This document shows, one piece after another, positions 1 to 5,115 of a DNA stretch of 11,526 nucleotides. Positions within the stretch are counted from its first letter, which is position 1, and each line of letters begins with the position of its first letter. The DNA comes from Thalassospira sp. UBA1131 (GTDB lineage Bacteria > Pseudomonadota > Alphaproteobacteria > Rhodospirillales > Thalassospiraceae), in the NCBI RefSeq assembly GCF_002311515.1, contig NZ_DCAO01000044.1, positions 105,560 through 117,085 of the forward strand. Direction: 5' to 3'. Made by a program: the position numbers and the translations under genes. The notes under the pieces were generated by a model, which saw only the letters and a list, made by a program, of their open reading frames with translations, was not told where the DNA came from and did no database searches.

Positions 1-492
1 GGTTCCAGGCGTCATGGTGTGATCGGCCGTACCACGCGCGGCATTTCAGAAGCCTTTGGCATTCCGCGCAAAGGGGTGCTGATTGCCTTTATTCTGGTCC
101 TGATCTTCAGCTTCCCGGTTGGCGTGATGCTGTTTGGTCTGGCATGGGCCTATGTCCATCATCCGCACTGGTTTGATGCTCTGCGCGGTAAAGTACGCGG
201 TGCCGGCCAAAGCACATCGGCCGGACGTGCAGCCCGCCAGAACAACAGCACGGCAGATGCCGCAAACGAGCGCCCGACGGTTGGCGTTGATTATGAAGAA
301 AGCTGGATGGAAGACCTGCGCGAGCAGTTTGACGATCTGGAACGGCGCACCGGTTCGATGGAAGGTTTTGTCGCATCTGGCGATTACCGTATGGCATCCG
401 AATTCAAAAAGATGAAAGAGGATGACGAAGCCGGTAAGGCCGATAATGACAGCAAGCCGGACGATACCAAAACGGATGGGCCGAAGGCCTAA
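1..492 (+). CDS. PspC-like inner-membrane protein, 5'-partial
   Basis: The reading frame is open to the left edge, so the N-terminus is missing; an internal GTG at 19 has no clear ribosome binding site and is probably not the true start. The visible protein (163 codons plus TAA) has a G-I-S-E-A-F-G-I-P segment followed by a hydrophobic stretch of roughly 25 residues, resembling the G-[IV]-A-x-x-F-x-[VI]-P entry to the PspC membrane domain. A basic, Ala/Ser-rich linker follows. Near the C-terminus is an acidic helix ending in D-L-E-R-R-T-G-S-M-E-G-F-V-A-S-G, close in pattern to the R-L-R-E-M-E-R-Y-V-T-S tail of E. coli PspC. PspC senses envelope stress together with PspB. The role here is inferred from these two weak matches only. 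The last 25 or so residues are very Lys/Asp-rich and probably disordered. No psp neighbour is visible. Confidence 0.5.
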   Translation, partial: GSRRHGVIGRTTRGISEAFGIPRKGVLIAFILVLIFSFPVGVMLFGLAWAYVHHPHWFDALRGKVRGAGQSTSAGRAARQNNSTADAANERPTVGVDYEESWMEDLREQFDDLERRTGSMEGFVASGDYRMASEFKKMKEDDEAGKADNDSKPDDTKTDGPKA

Positions 493-588
493 GCACGAGC
501 AGAGTATTTTGAAGAGATTGACGGCGGTTTTAACAGCTACCCCAAATCCCCCCTCGCGTTAGTAATGTGAGATCGTCGTCAAACACAT

Positions 589-624
589 AAACCGGACCTT
601 TCCCAAGGTCCGGTTTTGTTTTGT
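589..624 (+). terminator. Rho-independent terminator after the PspC-like gene
   Basis: A perfect 12-bp stem (AAACCGGACCTT at 589-600, AAGGTCCGGTTT at 605-616) encloses a TCCC tetraloop and runs into a T-rich tail (TTGTTTTG). It sits between the convergent PspC-like and LysR genes and could serve both strands, although the T-tract is better on the plus strand. The preceding 493-588 holds no gene or motif that I can support. Confidence 0.9.
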
Positions 625-642
625 CTGGTTATTGGGGGCGGA

Positions 643-1524
643 TCAAGCGATGCATTTTTGCGCCGTGCTCATGGCCGGGGCAAAGGCGTCGCGGATGACG
701 TTTTTCAGCGCGGTTGTGGGTTCGCCGTGGGCCTGACGAGATGTCCGGATCACGGTCGTGACCATTGGCGGGGATGGGAAGGCATCGGAAATGACCTGAA
801 TATCAGGTGTCAGGCAGTGATCGCCGATCAGGGCAACGCCAAGCCCGGATGCAACGGCAGACACAATGGCGTTGCTGCTGGCACAGGTCAGGATCGTTTC
901 AAATCCTGATGCGTGGGTCAGGCCGGTTTCCATCGCCCATTTCTGATAAAAACAATCCGGATCAAACGCCAGAAACGGGATCGGTTTTGACCCGTCGAGT
1001 TCGAAATCAGGAGCCTTGACCCAGTGCAGCGGTGTCTGGCGGAGGGCGATATCGGTCGGGCGTTTGAGATGATCAAACAGATCAAAGACGCCAAGATCAA
1101 TTTCGCGGTTTTCAAGCTGATGCGCGATATGCAGGCTTTGGGCAGTGGTGGTGCTGACCGCGACGTCGGGATAGAGCTTTTTGAAATGACCCAGAATGCC
1201 GGGCAGGCCGTTATTGGCCATGTCCTCGGTCATGCCAAGGCGCAGGCGACCTTTCAGCGGTTTGCGCGCCAGGCTGATCAGGGCTTCTTCGTGAATGGCA
1301 AGAATACGCCGGCCATAGACGAGTAATTGTTGACCTTCGCGGGTGAATTTGGCCCCGCCGGCGCGGCGATCGAGAATGGCGTAGCCCAGCCCGTCCTCGA
1401 GCCGTTTGATCTTGTGCGAGATTGCTGATTGCGACAGGGCAAGGTGATCGGCCGCGCGGGTGATACCGCCATGATCGGCAATGGCGCAAAGCGCTTCGAG
1501 GCTTGCGATATCAAGACGGGGCAT
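643..1524 (-). CDS. LysR-family transcriptional regulator
   Basis: A 293-residue protein of typical LysR length. Residues about 5-62 form the winged helix-turn-helix, with the family pattern A-A-D-H-L-A-L-S-Q-S-A-I-S-H-K-I-K-R-L-E-D. From about residue 90 onward it has the two-lobed substrate-binding fold (R-L-R-L-G-M-T-E-D start, late G-L-G-V-A-L-I-G segment). The ATG at 1522-1524 (complement) has only an AGGA about 12 nt upstream, so the ribosome binding site is weak or distant. It is divergent from the alpha/beta hydrolase at 1658, with 133 bp between the starts. In this family such a layout usually means the regulator controls both its own gene and the divergent one in response to a small effector. 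The effector cannot be read from sequence; a hydrolase substrate or product is the obvious guess. Confidence 0.95.
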   Translation of the reverse strand: MPRLDIASLEALCAIADHGGITRAADHLALSQSAISHKIKRLEDGLGYAILDRRAGGAKFTREGQQLLVYGRRILAIHEEALISLARKPLKGRLRLGMTEDMANNGLPGILGHFKKLYPDVAVSTTTAQSLHIAHQLENREIDLGVFDLFDHLKRPTDIALRQTPLHWVKAPDFELDGSKPIPFLAFDPDCFYQKWAMETGLTHASGFETILTCASSNAIVSAVASGLGVALIGDHCLTPDIQVISDAFPSPPMVTTVIRTSRQAHGEPTTALKNVIRDAFAPAMSTAQKCIA

Positions 1525-1553
1525 GGCGAGGGTCTTTCCTGACGGGCGTGCTG

Positions 1554-1600
1554 CATGACAATTTCAGATGATAAAATGATATCTATTCATTTGTGTCATG
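1554..1600. promoter_or_regulatory. Divergent control region with LysR-box candidate
   Basis: Between the LysR and hydrolase starts lies ATGATATCTATTCAT (1576-1590), which fits the LysR T-N11-A rule (T1577, A1589) and is part of a 6-bp inverted repeat AAATGA-N7-TCATTT (1574-1592). It is framed by a wider perfect 7-bp inverted repeat, CATGACA at 1554-1560 and TGTCATG at 1594-1600. The region is AT-rich compared with its surroundings. The symmetry is seen directly; assignment as the LysR operator is inferred from family knowledge and the divergent layout. No convincing -35/-10 pair stood out. Confidence 0.6.
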
Positions 1601-1645
1601 GCAAGGCGCAGCCCATCATCGGGGTATCAACAGATTTCCCGAGAT

Positions 1646-1651
1646 AAGGAG
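1646..1651 (+). promoter_or_regulatory. Ribosome binding site fixing the hydrolase start
   Basis: AAGGAG lies 6 nt before the ATG at 1658. The same frame is open from an ATG at 1598, but that ATG overlaps the regulatory palindrome and lacks a Shine-Dalgarno sequence, and the extra 20 residues are polar and unlike an alpha/beta hydrolase N-terminus. Confidence 0.8.
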
Positions 1652-1657
1652 AACCCG

Positions 1658-2512
1658 ATGAAGCCGGTCGCAACCGATCATGTTCTGATGAATAACACAC
1701 GTATTGCCCATGGGATGTATGGCGATGGGGTACCTGTCATTTTACTGCATGGTACGCCGTCATCATCCCTGATCTGGCGCGATAGCATCGAGCCGCTGGT
1801 GACTGCGGGATACAAGGTGCATTTGTTTGATTTGCTGGGATACGGGCTGTCGGAACGGCCATGGGATCCGGAAATCGATACATCTATCAGTGGGCAGCTG
1901 CCGATTCTGGAAGGGTTGATGGATCACTGGGGCCTGACATCGGCCCATATCGTCGGTCATGACTTTGGCGGGGCGATTGCCCAGCAGGTCGGCGTGTTTC
2001 GCCCGGATGTTGCACGGACCATCACCCTGATTGATGCGGTCAGTTATGACAGCTATCCGTCCAAACGCACACGCCAGCAGATGGAGGCCGGGCTTGATGT
2101 TCTGGCCAAGGCGCCGGATGCAGAACACCGGGCGCATTTCCGTGACTGGGTGAAATCAGCCGTGGTTGATCAGAAGCGGTTCGAGGGCACAGCGCTTGAA
2201 ACCTATGTCGATTACATTTCCGGCCCGATTGGTCAGGCGAGCCTGTTTCAACATCAAATCCGCCAATATGACCCGATCCATACAATGAAGGTGGCGGACC
2301 GGTTGGGCGAGCTTGGCACCAAGCCGGTCAAGCTGATCTGGGGCGCGCAGGATGCCTGGCAGACGCCCGATTGGGCGAAACGTCTGCATGGCGATATTCC
2401 GGGATCGGAGTTGAGCCTTGTGGAAGGGGCGGCGCATTTTGCGCTTGAAGACAAACCTGATGAAATCAACGCGCTGATCCTTGATTTCCTCAGCCGGCAT
2501 CGCGACGCCTGA
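1658..2512 (+). CDS. Alpha/beta hydrolase with Asp nucleophile (haloalkane dehalogenase / epoxide hydrolase type)
   Basis: A 284-residue protein of normal length for the family, with no signal peptide, so probably cytoplasmic. The oxyanion-hole motif H-G-T-P is at 31-34. The nucleophile elbow G-H-D-F-G-G is at 100-105, with Asp102 in the position of the usual serine. An acidic residue follows in W-G-A-Q-D (Asp232), and the catalytic base is in G-A-A-H-F (His260). An Asp-Asp-His triad is typical of haloalkane and haloacetate dehalogenases and epoxide hydrolases, which use a covalent alkyl-enzyme ester, rather than of ordinary esterases. The cap lies at about 128-210 and contains several Tyr and Trp residues, including Tyr183, Tyr186 and Trp164. 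Which chemistry applies cannot be decided from sequence alone. It is monocistronic, followed by its own terminator, and divergent from a LysR gene that is its probable regulator. Confidence 0.9.
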   Translation: MKPVATDHVLMNNTRIAHGMYGDGVPVILLHGTPSSSLIWRDSIEPLVTAGYKVHLFDLLGYGLSERPWDPEIDTSISGQLPILEGLMDHWGLTSAHIVGHDFGGAIAQQVGVFRPDVARTITLIDAVSYDSYPSKRTRQQMEAGLDVLAKAPDAEHRAHFRDWVKSAVVDQKRFEGTALETYVDYISGPIGQASLFQHQIRQYDPIHTMKVADRLGELGTKPVKLIWGAQDAWQTPDWAKRLHGDIPGSELSLVEGAAHFALEDKPDEINALILDFLSRHRDA

Positions 2513-2537
2513 GCGGATATCGGCCCGACATTCATGG

Positions 2538-2577
2538 AACCGGACTTTGCCACTGTGGGTGGGGTCCGGTTTTTCTT
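2538..2577 (+). terminator. Rho-independent terminator after the hydrolase
   Basis: The stem AACCGGAC (2538-2545) pairs with GTCCGGTT (2564-2571), followed by TTTCTTTT. The 18-nt loop can extend the stem through an inner CCAC/GTGG pairing (2550-2553 with 2559-2562). It begins 26 nt after the hydrolase stop codon. Its stem core is the same as that of the terminator at 589-624. Confidence 0.85.
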
Positions 2578-2640
2578 TTGTTTGCAGTTCCTTGCGGCAA
2601 AACCCCCAAATAGCGTTTATCACTATACCTAATTTAAAGG

Positions 2641-2688
2641 TTTTTCCGGCAAAGTCGGAAAAATTGCCCATATAGTGCGCTATAGGGC
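2641..2688. promoter_or_regulatory. Two tandem inverted repeats upstream of the AAA ATPase gene
   Basis: A perfect 8-bp inverted repeat (TTTTTCCG at 2641-2648, CGGAAAAA at 2656-2663, 7-nt loop) is followed at once by a second, imperfect one: GCCC-A-TATAG at 2666-2675 and CTATA-GGGC at 2680-2688, one bulged A, centre TGCG. Neither has a T-tract after it on the plus strand, so neither looks like a simple terminator. They lie 23-70 nt before the ATPase start and may be an operator, a 5'-UTR hairpin or part of the promoter for the four genes that follow. No good -35/-10 pair could be fixed. Confidence 0.45.
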
Positions 2689-2711
2689 AGGCAGCTTTTG
2701 GGGAGCACCAT

Positions 2712-4088
2712 ATGACGACCATGATCGAGCATCCCGGCGAACAGGATTTTCTGCATCGTTTGATGCTTGATAACCCGTGGTGGGATGGCGTCACCGATGA
2801 TCAGGTGCAAGGCCTGCCGCAGCGGGCGTTTTTCAAGCGGTTCTGGGCGGCAATTGAAAAGAATGACGGGCAGAAGGCGGTTGTTCTGACGGGCCCACGC
2901 GGGGTGGGCAAGACCGTGATGATGCGTCAGGCCGTGGCGGAGCTTTTGAATGCCGACACGCCCAGACGCCATGTTTGCTATATCTCGCTTGAACATCCGC
3001 TGTTTCTTGAGGTCGACCTGCCGCGTTTGCCGAAGCTGCTGCGCTCCATGCGCGGTATTTCGGCCGATCATCCGCTTTGGCTGTTTATCGACGAGGTGTC
3101 CTATCAGCGCGACTGGGAGGCCAGCCTGATCAAACTGCTGGCGGCCGATCCGATGTTACGCGTGGTCGCGGTCAGTGCGCTGGCGCCAGCCGGGGATAAT
3201 GCCGAATATATCCAGAGCCTGTTTTTACCGCCCTTCAGCTTTGCCGAGTATCTTGAGCAAAAGGGCATAGCACCCAGTGATGTCTTGCCCGAAACGCCAA
3301 ATGTCGGGCGCTATACCGCCGATGTACCGGACGGTTTGGTGGCGCTCAACGACCTGTTTGAGGATTACATCAACGAAGGCGGCTTTCATGCCGCCAATGG
3401 CGAGGCCGGGGCGATTCACCGGTCATTGCATTCCGATTTGCCGGGCCTGCATGGCATTTCAAGCCCGTCGGATTTGCATCGGTTGTTTGCGCTTCTGGCC
3501 TATAACACCGGGTCGGAATTTTCGATCGAGGGGCTGGCGCGCGAGCTTGATATCGCCAAGAATACGCTTCGGCGGTATCTCGAATATCTTGAAAGTGCCT
3601 GGCTGGTGCGCCGTCTTGAACGTGTCGATCAGGATGCCAAACCGTTTCAGCGCGCGGTGGCGTTTAAGGTGCACCTCATTCATCCGGGCTTGCGCACCGG
3701 TTTGATTGGCGTTCGGGCGTCTGATAGTGCGACCATCACACGGTTGGCGGAAACCGCGATCCAGACTCAGTTCCTGACATCAAGTGTCGGGATGGAAAGC
3801 CTTTATTACGCGCGCTGGGGGCAATATGAGGTGCCGTTTGTGTTCCTTGATCGCCGTTCCGGCACGCCGCTTTTTGCCTATCACTGCTTGTGGCGCGATG
3901 AGGCGATCCGCAAGCCCAAGGAAATCCGCGCCCTGGTTAATTTCCGGGGCAGTCATGCCTTGCCACTTGGGGCGTTTGTCCTGACCAAGGCGCAATGGCA
4001 TGGCGGGAAGCTTGGCGGGGTGCCGATGCGTTTTGAACCGGCCAGTGTGCTGGCCCTTCGTATCGGGCTTGAATTTTCGCAGCTTTGA
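2712..4088 (+). CDS. AAA ATPase with DUF4143-like C-terminal half
   Basis: A 458-residue soluble protein. Residues about 50-180 are an AAA_14-type P-loop domain: Walker A G-P-R-G-V-G-K-T at 61-68, Walker B L-W-L-F-I-D-E at 122-128, and a sensor-like V-V-A-V-S-A-L-A stretch at 151-158. Next comes an L-P-P-F-S-F-A-E-Y-L segment (172-181) that is very typical of this family just after the ATPase core. A winged-helix-like part around 270-300 contains L-A-R-E-L-D-I-A-K-N-T-L-R-R-Y-L-E-Y-L. The rest resembles DUF4143, which in this family often has a nuclease-like fold, though I cannot identify its catalytic residues. GGGGAG at 2700-2705 supports the ATG at 2712. It is followed after 28 nt by the EndoU gene, so the two are probably co-transcribed. 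The family's function is poorly known; a link to the nuclease rests on proximity only. Confidence 0.88.
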   Translation: MTTMIEHPGEQDFLHRLMLDNPWWDGVTDDQVQGLPQRAFFKRFWAAIEKNDGQKAVVLTGPRGVGKTVMMRQAVAELLNADTPRRHVCYISLEHPLFLEVDLPRLPKLLRSMRGISADHPLWLFIDEVSYQRDWEASLIKLLAADPMLRVVAVSALAPAGDNAEYIQSLFLPPFSFAEYLEQKGIAPSDVLPETPNVGRYTADVPDGLVALNDLFEDYINEGGFHAANGEAGAIHRSLHSDLPGLHGISSPSDLHRLFALLAYNTGSEFSIEGLARELDIAKNTLRRYLEYLESAWLVRRLERVDQDAKPFQRAVAFKVHLIHPGLRTGLIGVRASDSATITRLAETAIQTQFLTSSVGMESLYYARWGQYEVPFVFLDRRSGTPLFAYHCLWRDEAIRKPKEIRALVNFRGSHALPLGAFVLTKAQWHGGKLGGVPMRFEPASVLALRIGLEFSQL

Positions 4089-4102
4089 TGTGTGCGCGCG
4101 GG

Positions 4103-4110
4103 AAAGGAGG
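4103..4110 (+). promoter_or_regulatory. Strong ribosome binding site fixing the EndoU start
   Basis: AAAGGAGG lies 6 nt before the ATG at 4117. The same frame is open from 4000 inside the ATPase gene, but only the 4117 start gives a proper signal peptide at the N-terminus and has this near-consensus Shine-Dalgarno sequence. It is the strongest one in the four-gene run. Confidence 0.85.
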
Positions 4111-4116
4111 TCTTTG

Positions 4117-4680
4117 ATGACTGGGTTTTTACGGTTTTGCCTCTGCTTTTTTGCCGGGATGGTCTTGCCGGGGATTGCGTTTGCGCAGGCACAGGTTGCC
4201 TGCCCCGCCGAGCCGCATTGGAGTAACACCACACCGCCGATCAATATCGAGCATGTCTTTTGCGGTGAGGTCGATGGCAATCGGGCCAAGGGATTTCATT
4301 CCCGCCCGGACGGTATCAATCCGGCAAGCGTTGCGGATGTGAAGATCACGCAAGAACCCAATGCCAGTGGCGTTTACGGCGCGACCATCACACTGGTGAA
4401 CCCCGATGGACCCAACCCATCCAAATTTTCGACCATGTACCCCGACACATGCAGTCAGGCGGAGGTGGAGAAATCCATTATCTATGCCTATGACCATCAG
4501 GTGACCTGCCCAACCGGCGCGCCGCATTGGGCATCTTGCGGGTTCAATCGACCTGAAGGCGGATCGAGTAATGGGTATTGCGTTGGTCCATCGGAAGATG
4601 TGCTGTTTTACATCGCCTTTGCCACACTCAGTCACGGGGCAAATGCGGGCAATATCAACACGGCCTTTCCGCTGTATTGA
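4117..4680 (+). CDS. Sec-exported EndoU-family nuclease
   Basis: A 187-residue protein with a clear signal peptide (Arg6, hydrophobic core 7-20, A-F-A before a cut near residue 23/24). The mature part carries the bacterial EndoU signature: I-E-H-V-F-C-G-E with His46, G-F-H with His61 fifteen residues later, and K-F-S-T-M-Y-P with Lys103. This matches the His-His-Lys catalytic triad and the K-x-S-T-[MF]-[FY]-P motif of EndoU RNases, which in bacteria are mostly interbacterial toxin domains acting on RNA. Six cysteines in the mature part (29, 49, 112, 131, 141, 155) suggest disulfides in an oxidising compartment. Unusually, the domain stands alone behind a Sec signal, without the long CDI, T6SS or Rhs carrier common for such toxins. 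It is followed after 39 nt by a small acidic gene that may encode its immunity protein. The alternative is a secreted, scavenging or housekeeping nuclease. Confidence 0.85.
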   Translation: MTGFLRFCLCFFAGMVLPGIAFAQAQVACPAEPHWSNTTPPINIEHVFCGEVDGNRAKGFHSRPDGINPASVADVKITQEPNASGVYGATITLVNPDGPNPSKFSTMYPDTCSQAEVEKSIIYAYDHQVTCPTGAPHWASCGFNRPEGGSSNGYCVGPSEDVLFYIAFATLSHGANAGNINTAFPLY

Positions 4681-4719
4681 TCAAGGGTGGCAAACGGCAG
4701 GTGATGAAAGACATTTATA

Positions 4720-5052
4720 ATGACAGCCGGTGATTTTCCGCTGCCCGACTGGCCGGGCAAGGTTGACAATGATCCGGGGCATGACCGGATTGCGGCTTGC
4801 CTTGTGATGGATATCGGGCGTGCGGACCAATGGGCGGCTGAGGTGCTTTTGCGCGTTGGCAAGGTACGCCAAGGTCTTGAAGCCTCTTGGGAAATGGCGA
4901 TGAATGCCTACATTCTGAAGGTCGGGCCGGACACAACCGAGATCGCGCCGGTTTATGACGAAGCGGGTGAAAGCCCGGTAACGGTCCGCACCAATGATCT
5001 TGAGGCGGGGCTGCGGGCCTGGATATCAAAGCTCTCGGAAAGTCCGGATTAA
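4720..5052 (+). CDS. Small acidic protein, candidate immunity protein for the EndoU nuclease
   Basis: I do not recognise this 110-residue protein. It has no signal peptide or membrane segment and is strongly acidic (19 Asp/Glu against 10 Lys/Arg). A central A-D-Q-W-A-A-E-V-L-L stretch looks helical, W-E-M-A-M-N-A-Y-I-L-K-V looks like a beta-strand pair, and the C-terminus (N-D-L-E-A-G-L-R-A-W-I-S-K-L) looks helical. Small size, negative charge, cytosolic location and position directly after an exported nuclease are what one expects of an immunity protein; this is inference from context. The W-x(6)-Y-x-L pattern is loosely like the UPF0231/YacL family, too weak to assign. The ATG at 4720 is the first start after an in-frame stop (4705-4707) and has only a weak GAAAG 9 nt upstream. 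A nine-codon ORF (4704-4733) in another frame overlaps the start and may couple translation. Confidence 0.8.
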   Translation: MTAGDFPLPDWPGKVDNDPGHDRIAACLVMDIGRADQWAAEVLLRVGKVRQGLEASWEMAMNAYILKVGPDTTEIAPVYDEAGESPVTVRTNDLEAGLRAWISKLSESPD

Positions 5053-5097
5053 CCGGGCGGAAAGCAATTTGCCCGAAGCTGGGCGTGGTTGGACAGG

Positions 5098-5115
5098 ATG
5101 AGTAAAGCGATTTGA
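5098..5115 (+). other. Possible five-codon leader ORF overlapping the serine hydrolase start
   Basis: ATG AGT AAA GCG ATT TGA encodes M-S-K-A-I and ends so that its TGA overlaps the TTG start codon at 5112 (TTGA). It could place ribosomes on a poor start by termination-reinitiation. Equally it could be chance, or show that the real start is here and a base is missing from the read. Confidence 0.3.

Noticed and set aside
616..909. Plus-strand open frame opposite the LysR 3' end
   Set aside because: Starts inside the terminator tail and has no domain; the minus strand encodes a full LysR protein.
2156..3071. Minus-strand open frames across the hydrolase terminator and ATPase start
   Set aside because: Overlapping shadows in two frames without domains, contradicted by the plus-strand Walker A and B motifs.
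4000..4116. N-terminal extension of the EndoU gene into the ATPase gene
   Set aside because: It would bury the signal peptide, and the strong AAAGGAGG sits just before the ATG at 4117.
5054..5075. Hairpin between the small acidic gene and the serine hydrolase (CGGGC-GG-AAA, loop GCAA, TTT-GCCCG)
   Set aside because: Two bulged G residues and no T-tract afterwards; not a convincing terminator, so I keep the genes as one possible transcript.
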